A stretch of DNA of 64,000 nt from Microbacterium sp. SORGH_AS_0888 (GTDB lineage Bacteria > Actinomycetota > Actinomycetes > Actinomycetales > Microbacteriaceae). Shown piece after piece: positions 6,384 through 16,123 of this stretch. Both the position numbers and the translations under genes were made by a program. The stretch spans positions 2,170,001-2,234,000 of the forward strand of contig NZ_JAUTAZ010000001.1 in assembly GCF_030818905.1 (NCBI RefSeq), in the 5' to 3' direction. The stretch's first letter is position 1. Every line of letters begins with the position of its first letter. The notes below the pieces were generated by a model. It saw only the letters and a program-made list of their open reading frames with translations, made no database searches and was not told the DNA's origin.

Positions 6384-7951
6384 CAGTGCCCTCCCCCCGC
6401 GTCGTCCTGGAGCTGCACGAGGTGGACCGGCTCGAGCAGCGCCGCGCCGATGCGCTCGCACACGTCGAACAGGGGTCCCGCGAAGATCGTGAGCGCGACC
6501 GTGATGGCGACCATGCTGGCGGTCGCGGCGGTCATGACCCGGGGGATCGCCCGACGCTCGGTCTGCACGGCTGCGGCGGGAGCATCACCGAGGTAGCCCA
6601 CGCGGGCCTCGGTCTCGCGCTCGGCCGCGTCGTCCTCGTCCTCGCGCCAGAAGCCGAGGTTCCACGCCCGCATGAGCGCGTAGAGGGTGAGCAGCGACGT
6701 GACCACGCCCGCGACGATCAGCACGATCATGAGCGGAGTGCCGACCGAGGCCGCCGCCTCGAACAGGGCGTACTTGCCGATGAACCCGGAGAACGGCGGG
6801 AGGCCGCCGAGGTTGACCGCCGGGATGAAGTAGAGCACCGCGATCAGAGGCGCGCCCGTCATCAGCCCCTTGAGCTTGAGGATCGACGTCGTGCCCGCGC
6901 GCCGCTCGACGAGCCCGACCGCGAGGAACAGCGTCGTCTGCACCACGATGTGATGCACCATGTAGTAGATCGTGGCGCCGATCGCGGCGGGCGTCGCGAT
7001 CGCGAGACCGAACACCATGTAGCCGATGTGGCTCACGAGCGTGAACGACAGGATGCGTTTGAGCTCCGCCTGCGCGACGGCGCCCAGAACGCCGACGATC
7101 ATGGTCGCGAGGGCCACGATCATGAGCAGCACGTTGACGTCGTTGTCGTTGAACAGCTGCGTCTCGGTGCGGATCATCGCGTACACGCCGACCTTCGTCA
7201 GCAGCCCCGCGAAGACCGCGGTGACGGGCGCCGGTGCCGTCGGATAGGAGTCCGGCAGCCAGAAGGACAGGGGGAACACGGCCGCCTTGATGCTGAACGC
7301 GAGCAGCAGCATGAGATGCAGCACGAGCTGGACGTCCTGCGGCAGCTCCCCCATGCGCTCGGCGATCTGCGCCATGTTCACGGTGCCGAGGGAGGCGTAG
7401 ATCATCGCGATCGCCGCGAGGAACAGGATCGACGAGACGAGCGAGACGACGATGTAGACAACGCCCGACCGGATGCGCGCCTCGGTTCCCCCGAGCGTGA
7501 TCAGCACGTAGGAGGCGACGAGCAGGATCTCGAACCCGACGTAGAGGTTGAAGAGGTCTCCCGCGATGAACGCGTTGAAGATGCCGGCGGAGAGGATCAG
7601 GTAGGAGGGGTGGAAGATCGACACCGGCGTGTCGTCGTCGCCGTCCGCGGCGCCCTGTCCGACCGAGAACAGGAGGACCGCCAGCAGCACGACGCTCGAG
7701 ATGAGCACGAGCAGCGCCGCGAGCCGATCCACGTAGAGCACGATGCCGAACGGGATCGGCCAGCCGCCGACCGCGACGGCGATGGGAGCGCCGTCGTCGA
7801 CGGCGACCAGCAGCACCGCGGCGATCACCATGACGGCGGTCAGGGTGACGAGCGAGACGCCGACCTGGACGCGGCGGTATCGCCCGAAGACGAGTGTCGC
7901 CGCCGCGCCGATCAGCGGCAGGGTCACGAGCAGGGGGACGAGCGCGGTCAC
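6383..7951 (-). CDS. mrpD: Mrp/Mnh antiporter subunit D (proton-translocating)
   Basis: 522 aa beginning with a GTG that overlaps the mrpC stop (GTGA). It is a membrane protein of roughly 14 helices in the NuoL/M/N-like antiporter family. Family features are GFEILLVASYVLITLGG (conserved Glu in helix 5), AVFPLSFWLPDSYPTAPAPV and the VSHIGYMVFG region. A soluble Glu/Asp-rich loop lies near the C-terminus (EDEDDAAERETEAR). Together with MrpA it forms the ion path of the antiporter. Confidence 0.94.
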   Translation of the reverse strand: MTALVPLLVTLPLIGAAATLVFGRYRRVQVGVSLVTLTAVMVIAAVLLVAVDDGAPIAVAVGGWPIPFGIVLYVDRLAALLVLISSVVLLAVLLFSVGQGAADGDDDTPVSIFHPSYLILSAGIFNAFIAGDLFNLYVGFEILLVASYVLITLGGTEARIRSGVVYIVVSLVSSILFLAAIAMIYASLGTVNMAQIAERMGELPQDVQLVLHLMLLLAFSIKAAVFPLSFWLPDSYPTAPAPVTAVFAGLLTKVGVYAMIRTETQLFNDNDVNVLLMIVALATMIVGVLGAVAQAELKRILSFTLVSHIGYMVFGLAIATPAAIGATIYYMVHHIVVQTTLFLAVGLVERRAGTTSILKLKGLMTGAPLIAVLYFIPAVNLGGLPPFSGFIGKYALFEAAASVGTPLMIVLIVAGVVTSLLTLYALMRAWNLGFWREDEDDAAERETEARVGYLGDAPAAAVQTERRAIPRVMTAATASMVAITVALTIFAGPLFDVCERIGAALLEPVHLVQLQDDAGGGH

Positions 7952-8472
7952 AGCGTCTCCCCCTCGGGGCCGCGGTCGGTGGGGGCGTCGTCACGGATGC
8001 CCGCGACGTCCTTGCTGCCGAGGAGGGTGATCGGCGAGGTGTCGATGTCGACGAAGTCGGTCGTCGCGTCGTCGTCCTCGTCCGTGATCTCCTCGTCCAT
8101 GGACTCGTCGGTCTCGGTCCCGCGGGCGCGGAGCGCGACGTCCTCGGCATCGTCCTCGACCGTGTCCGCCTGGCCGAGCTGCCACGAGCGGTAGATGAGG
8201 GCGAGCAGGAACGCGGAGACCGCGAAGGTGATGACGATCGCGGTGAGGGTCAACGCCTGGGGCAGCGGGTCGGAGAACGTGCTCTTGTCGGCGGCGCCGA
8301 AGAAGGGCGCGGTGCCCGGGGCGCCCATCACGATCAGCAGCAGCAGATTGGCCCCGTTGCCGAGCAGGAGGAAGCCGATGAGCACCCGGGTGAGGCTGCG
8401 CTCGAGCATCGCGTAGACGCCGCAGGCGAAGAGCACCGCCATCACGACGATCAGGACGAAGGAGACGTTCAT
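7948..8472 (-). CDS. mrpC: Mrp/Mnh antiporter subunit C with acidic tail
   Basis: 174 aa. The first roughly 110 residues are a NuoK-like three-helix subunit (RSLTRVLIGFLLLGNGANLLLL; TLTAIVITFAVSAFLLAL). The rest is a strongly acidic cytoplasmic tail (TVEDDAEDV, MDEEITDEDDD) ending in GETL. Long acidic extensions of MrpC occur in other actinobacteria. The ATG overlaps the mrpA stop (ATGA), and its own stop overlaps the mrpD GTG. Confidence 0.93.
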   Translation of the reverse strand: MNVSFVLIVVMAVLFACGVYAMLERSLTRVLIGFLLLGNGANLLLLIVMGAPGTAPFFGAADKSTFSDPLPQALTLTAIVITFAVSAFLLALIYRSWQLGQADTVEDDAEDVALRARGTETDESMDEEITDEDDDATTDFVDIDTSPITLLGSKDVAGIRDDAPTDRGPEGETL

Positions 8473-11351
8473 GACGGGCTCACCGCCCGCTCGAGGGCCG
8501 ACTGCCGATCGACTTCGGCGCCGAGGCTGCGCAGCACGTCGAGGACGAGTCCGATCACCACGAGGTAGACACCGATGTCGAAGATCGTGGACGTGACGAA
8601 CTCGATGTGGCCGAGCACGGGAACCTCCGCCTCGAAGAACGCGCTCGTGAGCGGCGCGGCACCGAAGAAGAGGGGCACGATCGCGCAGCCGACCGCGAGC
8701 GACATGCCGATGCCGAGCAGCCGGCCCGCATCCGCCGGCGCTGCCGCCCCCAGCTCGTAGCGGCCGCCGGCGACGTAGCGCATGACCAGGGCCATCCCCG
8801 CGATGAGGCCGCCGGCGAAGCCGCCGCCGGGGAGGTTGTGACCGGCGAAGAGCACGTACAGCGACACGATGACGATCGAGTGGAAGAGCACCCGCACGAC
8901 GATCTCGAGCAGGATCGACCGATTCTCCGGTCTGACCCTGGCACCGCCCACGAGCCAGGCGCGACGCCCCGTGACCCCCGCGGTCTGCGGGCGCAGGCCC
9001 TCCTCGGTCTCGAGCAGGGGGCGGCGTCTCGGCACCCGCTGCAGCGGCCGGGTGAAGTCCGAGAGCGTGTCGGCGCGGTGCGTGACGAACACGAGCGAGG
9101 CGACACCGGTGGCCGCCAGGATCAGCACCGACAGCTCCCCCATGGTGTCCCAGCCGCGCAGGTCCACGAGGGCGACGTTGACGACGTTGCGCCCGTGCCC
9201 CAGGTCGTAGGCCAGCTCCGGAAAGGCGTTCGACACGGGCTCCGCGACCCGCGCGCCGGTGGCCACGATCGCCACGAGCGCCATCATGAGTCCCACGGCT
9301 CCCGCGAGGACCGCACGCCCGATGGGGGCCACGGACGCGTTGTGGTCGCCCATCCGAGAGGGGATGCGCCGCAGGACGAGGGCGAAGGCGACGAGCGTCA
9401 CCGTCTCGACCAGGATCTGGGTGAGCGCGAGGTCCGGGGCACCGCTGGTGGCGAACAGCAGCACCATCCCGAGACCGGTGACCGAGACCAGGACGACGCC
9501 CGAGTAGCGCTTGCGCGCCTGCACCGCGATGATGCCGGCGATGATCATGACCGGCGCCACGGCCAGCTGGACCGGCGACTGCCAGGCGTCGAGCGCGATC
9601 CGCCACTCGTCGCCGGCGAGGAGCGCGGTGCCCTGCGCCGCGACGAACACGAGGAAGATCGTGCCCACGTAGATCGGGAGCGAGCCGCGCTGCGTGAGGG
9701 TCGTCGTCGCGACGGACAGCCGGGCGACGCCGCGCACGGCCAGGTTGTACGCGCCGACCGCGGTGAACGGCAGCGCACGGGGTCGCTCGGCCCAGCCGAC
9801 CCGCAGCGCGAGCCAGAACACGAGCGCGCCCAGGACGAGCGAGCCGAGCGAGAGGAACAGCGCGGGCTCCAGGCCGTGCCAGAGCGCGAGGTGGTACACG
9901 TGCTCGCCGTGCGCGGGCGCCGTGTCGGCGTAACCGGAGAACGCGGCATCCAGCGAAGGGGCGAACAGACCGCTCACGAGCGTGAGGGCGGCGAGCGCGA
10001 CCGGCACGGCCGTGAAACCGATGGGCGGGCGCGGCCACTCGGTGTCCGCGACATCCGTCTTGCGCCAGAACGCGCCCCAGACGAAGCGGATGCCGTAGGC
10101 CGCCGTCAGCACCGAGCCCGCCAGCACGCCGATCAGTGCCACGACCGCCCAGCCCGAGCCGTCCTCGAGCAGGGCGGTGAGAGCCGCCTCCTTCGCGATG
10201 AAGCCGATCGTGGGGATCACGCCCGCCATCGAGCACACCGCGACGATCGCGAACGTCGCCAGCACCGGCGCCCGGCGGCCGAGCCCGGAGAGCTCCATGA
10301 TGTCGCGGGTGCCCACCTGGTGGTCGATGATGCCGACGACGAGGAAGAGCGAGGACTTGAACAGCGCATGGCTGACCAGCAGCGCGAGGCCGGCGAGGGC
10401 CGCATCCCGCGTTCCGAACCCGAGCACCACCGTCAGGAATCCGAGCTGGCTGACCGTGCCGAACGCGAGGATGCGCTTGAGGTCGTACTCGCGGAGCGCC
10501 TGCACGCCGCCCAGGAGCATCGTGAACACCCCGAGCGTGATGACGAGCGGTCGCCAGGGCGCCGCGACGGCGTAGACGGGCGCGAAGCGGGCGATGAGGT
10601 AGATGCCCGCCTTGACCATCGCGGCCGCGTGCAGGTAGGCGCTGACCGGCGTCGGCGCGGCCATCGCACCGGGGAGCCAGAAGTGGAACGGGAAGATCGC
10701 CGACTTGCTGAGCGCGCCGACGAGGACGAGGACGAGCGCGGCGTCGACGACCGGGCCCGTCGGCATGTCGGAGAGGATCTGCGAGAGGCTCGTCGTGCCG
10801 GCCGCGACCACCAGCAGCACGACCCCGATGAGCATCACGAGCCCGCCGAGGGTCGTCACCAGGAGCGCCTGGAGGGCCGCGCGGCGACTCGCGCCACGCG
10901 CGTGGTAGAAGCCGATCAGGAGGTAGGAGAGCACGCTCGTGATCTCCCAGAACATGACGAGCACGACGATGTCGTCGGTCAGCACGAGCCCGTACATGGC
11001 TCCCGCGAACGCGAGGAGCACGGCCGCGAACTGGCCGATCCCGGCCTTCTTGCCGTCGAAGTACCACCGGCAGTAGAGCATCACGAGCATGCCGACACCC
11101 GTCACGACGAGCGCGAGCACCCAGCCGAGGGTGTCCATGCGCATCGACAGCTGGATGTCCAGGCCCGGGATCCACTCGAAGGTCTCGTACGGCACGCCGC
11201 CGGCCAGCACGACGGGCGCCTGCGCCGCCGTGTGCACGAAGGCGATCGCGGGAAGGGCCGCGGCGAAGAAGAAGGCGCGCGCCCCGAGCCGCGAGACCAG
11301 CCACGGCACGACGAGCGGCACGAGGGCGAACGCGGCGAGGAGGACCAGCAT
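8469..11351 (-). CDS. mrpA: Mrp/Mnh antiporter fused subunits A and B
   Basis: 960 aa, first gene of the mrp operon, with GGAGG just before the ATG. Residues 1 to about 750 are the NuoL-like MrpA antiporter part (MFWEITSVLSYLLIGFY, FPFHFWLPGAMAAPTPVSAYLHAA, LVSHALFKSSLFLVVG) and its C-terminal MbhE/D-like domains. From about residue 810 the MrpB domain follows (LEIVVRVLFHSIVIVSLYVL, GHNLPGGGFAGGLIAGMAL). The A-B fusion explains why no separate mrpB is present. The complex exports Na+ and related cations in exchange for protons and supports alkaline pH and salt tolerance. Confidence 0.95.
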   Translation of the reverse strand: MLVLLAAFALVPLVVPWLVSRLGARAFFFAAALPAIAFVHTAAQAPVVLAGGVPYETFEWIPGLDIQLSMRMDTLGWVLALVVTGVGMLVMLYCRWYFDGKKAGIGQFAAVLLAFAGAMYGLVLTDDIVVLVMFWEITSVLSYLLIGFYHARGASRRAALQALLVTTLGGLVMLIGVVLLVVAAGTTSLSQILSDMPTGPVVDAALVLVLVGALSKSAIFPFHFWLPGAMAAPTPVSAYLHAAAMVKAGIYLIARFAPVYAVAAPWRPLVITLGVFTMLLGGVQALREYDLKRILAFGTVSQLGFLTVVLGFGTRDAALAGLALLVSHALFKSSLFLVVGIIDHQVGTRDIMELSGLGRRAPVLATFAIVAVCSMAGVIPTIGFIAKEAALTALLEDGSGWAVVALIGVLAGSVLTAAYGIRFVWGAFWRKTDVADTEWPRPPIGFTAVPVALAALTLVSGLFAPSLDAAFSGYADTAPAHGEHVYHLALWHGLEPALFLSLGSLVLGALVFWLALRVGWAERPRALPFTAVGAYNLAVRGVARLSVATTTLTQRGSLPIYVGTIFLVFVAAQGTALLAGDEWRIALDAWQSPVQLAVAPVMIIAGIIAVQARKRYSGVVLVSVTGLGMVLLFATSGAPDLALTQILVETVTLVAFALVLRRIPSRMGDHNASVAPIGRAVLAGAVGLMMALVAIVATGARVAEPVSNAFPELAYDLGHGRNVVNVALVDLRGWDTMGELSVLILAATGVASLVFVTHRADTLSDFTRPLQRVPRRRPLLETEEGLRPQTAGVTGRRAWLVGGARVRPENRSILLEIVVRVLFHSIVIVSLYVLFAGHNLPGGGFAGGLIAGMALVMRYVAGGRYELGAAAPADAGRLLGIGMSLAVGCAIVPLFFGAAPLTSAFFEAEVPVLGHIEFVTSTIFDIGVYLVVIGLVLDVLRSLGAEVDRQSALERAVSPS

Positions 11352-11428
11352 GCGGCCTCCTCGGGGTCGTCGGCCAGAACGGGGGTGAGCGTGTTCCGGA
11401 CTCAGGCGATCGGGGTTGTGTCTCTATT

Positions 11429-12493
11429 CTATGGGGCGGCTGGGGGTGCCGCGCGCGGGACGGCGGATGTATCCCCGCGACGGAATACGGAAGTGAGGTG
11501 GATGCTGGCGGGCGGGGCGTCGGCCAGCATCGCCGTGATCGCGGCCCCTGCGGCGCGACCCTTCTCGGCGGCGGGCTGCACCATCGTCGTGAGGGTGAGG
11601 GGCGCGATGCCGTCCACGGCGACCCCGTCGAAGCCCGTGACGGAGAGGTCTTCGGGAACCCGGAGGCCCGCATCCGTCGCGGCCCGCACGACGCCCGCAG
11701 CCAGCAGGTCGCTCTGCGCGATCACGGCGGTGGGATGCGGCTCGCGCGCGAGGATCGCCCGGCCGGCGGCGTAGCCCTCATCGATGAGGCTGGAGCGCGT
11801 GGAGTACACCCGGGCGTCGGGGAAGACGTCGCGGACCCCGGCGAGACGGTCGCGGGTCACGTCGATCGTGATCGCGACCGCATCCGGGTCGGGCACCCAG
11901 CCCGCCTCGCGCCGCACGTCGAGCCCGAGGGTCACGGTGACGACGTCGCGATGGCCCAGCTCGAACAGGTGACGGGCGATGAAGGCGATCCCCTCGCGGT
12001 TGTCGAGCCGCACCTGCGGCACGCCGTCGCCCGCGTCCCCCTCGATCACCACGACCGGCAGCCCGCGACTGCGCACGGTGTCGAGGGCCTCCCGCATCCG
12101 CGCGCTGCAGCCGACCAGCACGACCGCGTCGACGGGCGCGGAGCTGAGGGCCGCGCCGCCGCCGTCCGGGTCGTCGCGCAGGAGGAGCAGGCTCGCGCCG
12201 AGATCTGCCAGGCCGTCGGAGAGGCCGTCCATCATCACGGTCGTGACGGGGTCGAGGAACGCCGTGCCGAGGCGGTCGGTGAACACGACCCCGACGATGC
12301 CCGATCGTCCGCGGCGCAGCGACGCCGCCCGCGGGTCCGGTCCGGCGTAGCCCAGCTCGGCCGCGGCCGCCAGCACCCGCTCGCGCGTCGCGTCGGACAC
12401 GGGCGTCTTGCCGCTGAACACGACCGAGGCCGTCGACGGCGACACCCCCGCCTCGCGGGCGACGTCGGCGATCGTGGCCCTTCGCACGCTCAT
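11429..12493 (-). CDS. LacI-family transcriptional regulator
   Basis: 354 aa. The N-terminal LacI helix-turn-helix and hinge are clear (TIADVAREAGVSPSTASVVF, RERVLAAAAELGY). A periplasmic-binding-protein-like effector domain follows (GIVGVVFTDRLGTAFLDP through DLSVTGFDGVAV). The start ATG is 52 bases from the divergent MFS gene, and the spacer contains a perfect 12-bp palindrome with a central CG, as LacI operators have. It most likely represses the transporter and itself. The effector is not predictable; sugars or nucleosides are usual. Confidence 0.9.
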   Translation of the reverse strand: MSVRRATIADVAREAGVSPSTASVVFSGKTPVSDATRERVLAAAAELGYAGPDPRAASLRRGRSGIVGVVFTDRLGTAFLDPVTTVMMDGLSDGLADLGASLLLLRDDPDGGGAALSSAPVDAVVLVGCSARMREALDTVRSRGLPVVVIEGDAGDGVPQVRLDNREGIAFIARHLFELGHRDVVTVTLGLDVRREAGWVPDPDAVAITIDVTRDRLAGVRDVFPDARVYSTRSSLIDEGYAAGRAILAREPHPTAVIAQSDLLAAGVVRAATDAGLRVPEDLSVTGFDGVAVDGIAPLTLTTMVQPAAEKGRAAGAAITAMLADAPPASIHLTSVFRRGDTSAVPRAAPPAAP

Positions 12494-12520
12494 GGTCCGA
12501 TCGTACGTGTTCTCGGCCGT

Positions 12521-12532
12521 CGAATCGATTCG
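12521..12532. promoter_or_regulatory. Candidate LacI-family operator
   Basis: CGAATCGATTCG is a perfect 12-bp palindrome with a central CG, 14 bases before the MFS start codon and 28 bases before the divergent lacI-type start. Its position would block transcription in both directions. Confidence 0.6.
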
Positions 12533-12545
12533 GTAGGATCGCCGG

Positions 12546-13772
12546 ATGGATGTGACGCCGACCCGGAGCCAGTTCGTCCGATGGCGTACGGCGACCTTCG
12601 CGATCTTCCTCGCGAGCGGATTGAGCATCGCTACCTGGGCATCGAGGGTGCCCGCGATCAAGCTCTCGCTCGAGATCAGCAAGACCGAGGTGGGGGCGCT
12701 CCTCCTGGTCGGAGGCCTGGCCTCGATCATCGGCCTCTCGGTCAGCTCGCTGGTGCTGGCGAGGTTCGGCGCGCGTCGCGGCATGCTCGCGATGATGCTG
12801 CTGTTCAGCATCGGCATCGCCGTGATCGGCGTGGGCACCGACCTCTTCCACTCCGTGCCCGTCGTCGTGGTCGGGCTCGTGATGTGGGGCTTCGGCAACG
12901 GGTGCCTCGACGTCATGATGAACGTGGAGGGAGCGGCGATCGAGGAGCAGTCGGGCAAGACGATCCTCCCGCTGTTCCACGCGTTCTTCAGCTTCGGCAC
13001 CGTCCTCGGAGCCGGCCTCGGCGTCGCGTTCATCGCGGCCGGGCTCACGGTCCTCGCGCACCTCGCTCTCGTCGCGGCGCTGATCGTGGTGGTCGCGGTC
13101 GTGAGCGTGTCCAACGTGCCGCCGCGGCAGGCGGCCGACGACCCGTCGCCGAGCGAGGGACCCGGGTGGCGCACGCGCCTCTCCGAGTCGCTGTCGGCGT
13201 GGCGCGAGCCGCGCACCTATGCGCTCGGGGTCGTCATGCTGGGGATGTCGTTCGCCGAGGGCGGCGCGAACGACTGGCTCGCGCTGGGCGTCGTCGAAGG
13301 ACACGGCGCACCGGAGGAGCTCGGCGCGCTCGGCCTCGCGGTCTTCTCGGTGAGCATGGCCGTCGTGCGGGTGTTCGGAGGTCCGCTCGTGGACCGCTTC
13401 GGCCGGGTCGCGGTGCTGCGCCTGCTCGCGGTCGCCGCGGCCGCGGGACTGCTGCTGTTCATCCTCGCCCCCTCGACCCCGCTCGTGTTCGTGGGCGCGG
13501 CGCTGTGGGGCGTCGGCGCATCGCTCGGCTTCCCGCTCGGGATGTCGGCGGCCGGCGACGACCCCGCGCGCGCTGCCGCGCGGGTGAGCGCCGCCGCCAC
13601 GATCGGCTACATCGCGTTCCTTGCGGGTCCGCCGGTGCTCGGGGTGATCAGCGAGCACATCGGACTGCTCAACACGATGTACATCCTCGTGGTGCTGGTC
13701 GCCGCATCCGGGCTCTTCTCGGGGGCCGCGAAGCCGCTCCCCGGCGCGCAGGTGGGCGCCGGGCGCCGCTGA
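12546..13772 (+). CDS. MFS transporter
   Basis: 408 aa with 12 predicted membrane helices. It has MFS signatures between helices 2 and 3 (LARFGARRG) and in the second half ([14 protein letters not shown]). The [19 protein letters not shown] segment resembles the YbjJ/fucose-permease-like branch. It is divergent from the LacI regulator with the palindromic operator between them, so it is probably induced by the regulator's ligand. The substrate is unknown. Confidence 0.88.
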   Translation: MDVTPTRSQFVRWRTATFAIFLASGLSIATWASRVPAIKLSLEISKTEVGALLLVGGLASIIGLSVSSLVLARFGARRGMLAMMLLFSIGIAVIGVGTDLFHSVPVVVVGLVMWGFGNGCLDVMMNVEGAAIEEQSGKTILPLFHAFFSFGTVLGAGLGVAFIAAGLTVLAHLALVAALIVVVAVVSVSNVPPRQAADDPSPSEGPGWRTRLSESLSAWREPRTYALGVVMLGMSFAEGGANDWLALGVVEGHGAPEELGALGLAVFSVSMAVVRVFGGPLVDRFGRVAVLRLLAVAAAAGLLLFILAPSTPLVFVGAALWGVGASLGFPLGMSAAGDDPARAAARVSAAATIGYIAFLAGPPVLGVISEHIGLLNTMYILVVLVAASGLFSGAAKPLPGAQVGAGRR

Positions 13773-13809
13773 GGACGCCGCGGGCGCGTCACGCGGGTAC
13801 CGTAGAGCG

Positions 13810-14505
13810 GTGCGTCTCGTCATCGCCCGCTGCTCCGTCGACTACACTGGTCGACTCAACGCGCATCTCCCCCTCGCCACCCGACTGCTCGTGCACAAGG
13901 GGGACGGGTCGCTGCTCGTGCACTCGGACGGCGGGTCGTACAAGCCGCTGAACTGGATGTCGCCTCCCTGCTCGCTCGCGACCGAGGAACCGGGCGAGGA
14001 AGAGGCCGGCGCCGGCGTGGTCGAGGTCTGGCGCGTGACGCACAAGAAGACCGGCGACGCGCTGCGCGTGCAGATCTACGAGGTCCTGCACGACTCCTCG
14101 CACGAGCTCGGCGTCGACCCCGGCCTCGTGAAGGACGGCGTCGAGGCCGACCTGCAGCGCCTGCTCGCGGAGCAGGTCGAGCTGATCGGCGAGGGACTCA
14201 GCCTCGTCCGCCGCGAGTTCCCCACCGCGATCGGGCCCGTGGACCTGCTGCTGCGGGATCCTGCGGGCGGCACGATCGCGGTCGAGGTCAAGCGACGCGG
14301 CGACATCGACGGCGTCGAGCAGCTCACGCGCTACCTCGAGCTCCTCGGGCGCGACCCGCACCTGGCACCCGTGCGCGGAGTCTTCGCGGCGCAGGAGATC
14401 AAACCGCAGGCGAAGGTGCTCGCCACCGACCGCGGCATCCGCTGCGTCACGCTCGACTACGACGGGATGAAGGGCGTCGCCTCCGGCGTTCCCACGCTGT
14501 TCTGA
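13810..14505 (+). CDS. nucS: Endonuclease NucS (mismatch-specific)
   Basis: 231 aa from a GTG start 37 bases after the MFS gene. It has the NucS/EndoMS N-terminal half ([32 protein letters not shown]) and a C-terminal RecB-like nuclease core with the catalytic set E-V-K ([23 protein letters not shown]) and [11 protein letters not shown]. Length matches the family. NucS replaces MutS/MutL mismatch repair in many actinobacteria by cutting both strands at mismatches and working with the sliding clamp. The protein ends in PTLF, compatible with a clamp-binding tail. It is convergent with pgl, 13 bases apart. Confidence 0.95.
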   Translation: MRLVIARCSVDYTGRLNAHLPLATRLLVHKGDGSLLVHSDGGSYKPLNWMSPPCSLATEEPGEEEAGAGVVEVWRVTHKKTGDALRVQIYEVLHDSSHELGVDPGLVKDGVEADLQRLLAEQVELIGEGLSLVRREFPTAIGPVDLLLRDPAGGTIAVEVKRRGDIDGVEQLTRYLELLGRDPHLAPVRGVFAAQEIKPQAKVLATDRGIRCVTLDYDGMKGVASGVPTLF

Positions 14506-14518
14506 GGCGCCCGGCCGC

Positions 14519-15244
14519 TCACCCTCTCGCGGCTTCGTCGAACAGCCAGACGACTTCTCCGCCCGCATCGACGACGCGACCGGCGACGACCGCGATCGGC
14601 AGCTGTCCTTCGGCGAGGGCTTCGGCGAGCGCCTCCCGCTTGGCCGCTCCGGTGGCGAAGACCACGGCGCGCTGCGCGCCCGCCATCGCGGCGAGCGTCA
14701 GCGTGATACGGGTCGGCGGCGGCTTCGGCGAGTCGTGCACGACGGCGACGAGCTCGTCCGTGGGGCGGAAATCGGGGTGCCCCGGGAACAGGGAGAGCGT
14801 GTGCCCGTCCTCGCCCACGCCGAGCCAGACCAGATCCAGGCGCGGCGCGCCGGACGCGGTCGCCGGCAGCGCGGAGAGCACGTCGGCGTACCGGCGAGCG
14901 GCCTCCTCCGCGGGACGTTCCACCTCCGGCCGGAGCCGGATCACGGCGTCGAGCCCCGCCGTGAGGAGCACCGGCGCGATCGTGCCCCAGTTCGAATCGG
15001 GGTCGTCCAGCGGCACTGCGCGCTCGTCCCCGATGAGCACGTGCACCCGCGACCAGTCGACGGCGTCGGAGTGCTCGCTGCTGATGATGCGGTACGCCGC
15101 CATGGGCGAGCTGCCGCCGGCCAGCACCCAGACGGCGCTGCCGTGCCGCTCGATCGCGGCGGCGAGGGTGTCGATCGCGTCTCGCGCCGCCTCGGCGGCG
15201 ACATCGGCCGCGGTGGCGAGTGCGCGGATCTCTCCGTAGGTCAT
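14519..15244 (-). CDS. pgl: 6-phosphogluconolactonase
   Basis: 241 aa. NagB/Pgl fold with VWVLAGGSSPMAAYRIIS near residue 40, the conserved DERAVPLDDPDSNWG and WLGVGEDGHTLSLFPGHP active-site segment. It hydrolyses 6-phosphogluconolactone in the oxidative pentose phosphate pathway. It is usually grouped with zwf/opcA in actinobacteria; here it is separate and lies downstream of an M20 peptidase remnant whose frame overlaps its start. Confidence 0.93.
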   Translation of the reverse strand: MTYGEIRALATAADVAAEAARDAIDTLAAAIERHGSAVWVLAGGSSPMAAYRIISSEHSDAVDWSRVHVLIGDERAVPLDDPDSNWGTIAPVLLTAGLDAVIRLRPEVERPAEEAARRYADVLSALPATASGAPRLDLVWLGVGEDGHTLSLFPGHPDFRPTDELVAVVHDSPKPPPTRITLTLAAMAGAQRAVVFATGAAKREALAEALAEGQLPIAVVAGRVVDAGGEVVWLFDEAARG

Positions 15245-15672
15245 GTCTCTCTTCTCTCCTTCTCCCCCGTCGGACCCGATGTGTCGGCGACCGCGTCGGG
15301 GGTGAGCCGGCCGGCGCGCTCGTCGGCGTGCCGGCCCCGGTACCCAGCCTGCACCCCCGACGCCGACGCGCCGAGCATTTCGGTCGCCAGCGCCTTGTTG
15401 TCGCTGCCGATCGGCACCAGGCAGGGCACCACGTCGGCGTCCGGATCGTGCGCGGCCAGGGCGGCGAGGATCGCGTCGTAGAGCTCGCCGGACGCGGGGC
15501 TCTCGAGCCCCGCGTCCTCGTGCAGGATCTCCACCGACACCCCCTCACCGACGACGGCGCGCACCGCGTCCACGACCTCCCGTTCGTCTCCCGGGACGGT
15601 CCGGATGTCGATACGCGCCTCCGCTCGCTCGGGGATGACGTCGACGATGTCACCGGTCCCGCTGCGCCCGCC
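15241..15672 (-). pseudogene. M20-family metallopeptidase remnant (C-terminal fragment)
   Basis: The fragment GTGDIVDVIPERAEARIDIR followed by TVPG, then VVDAVRAVVGEGVSVEIL and VPCLVPIGSDNKALA, is the dimerisation domain and C-terminal part of ArgE/DapE/CPG2-type M20 peptidases. The N-terminal catalytic half with the first zinc ligands is absent, and the sequence upstream is unrelated. The C-terminus is also atypical (SGVQAGYRGRHADERAGRL) and ends overlapping the pgl start codon. Most likely a decayed gene. Whether the surviving frame is still translated upstream of pgl is unknown. Confidence 0.7.
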
Positions 15673-16123
15673 CTCGGGGCGAGGCGACTGTGCCGCAGCA
15701 TCCACACGCAGTCCTTCCTGCACACCGCCGCAACCGAAGGACGGCATGTGACGACGCTATGGTCGCGCCGTCAGGGCGTCCATTGACCAGGAGGCGAACT
15801 TCTGGACGGCAGGCTGGCCGAATCGCCGAAGACGGAGCACGCGGAGCCGGCGGTCGGAAGCACGTCGGCATGCCCCGGCGGCCGGCACGTGGGAGATCAG
15901 GGGCGCACGCCCCGACTGGTCACCCGGAAGGGGCACGCGAGCCGCGCCATGCCGCCGGAGATGGTCAATCGCATGATCTCGACGTCCGGGAGCTCCGGCA
16001 CCTCGACGGCCTCTGCCGACGCTACGAGCCGGGCCCTCGCGGCGTTCATCGACCAGCGGGCGAGCTTCCAGCCGAGCCGCCGAAGACAGGGAGCGTGCGC
16101 GGGACGCCGTCAGGACCGACCGT
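15673..16123. other. Gene-poor stretch with two diverged copies of a short sequence
   Basis: No convincing gene. Two related segments lie at about 15775-15846 and 16041-16103, sharing CAT-GACCAG-GGCGA-CTTC and CGCCGAAGAC, with a 12-base gap in one. Read on the minus strand both give K-[FL]-A-x-W-S-M-[DN]-A, so they may be remnants of a duplicated small gene end. Together with the adjacent M20 remnant this looks like a decayed or recombined region. Confidence 0.45.

Noticed and set aside
8469..11351. Missing mrpB
   Set aside because: The MrpB domain is fused to MrpA, as is normal in actinobacteria; no gene loss.
7948..11774. Very long open frames on both strands over the mrp operon (over 1000 codons)
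   Set aside because: They are rich in Arg, Gly, Asp and His without any domain and lie out of frame with clear membrane subunits; a GC-bias artefact.
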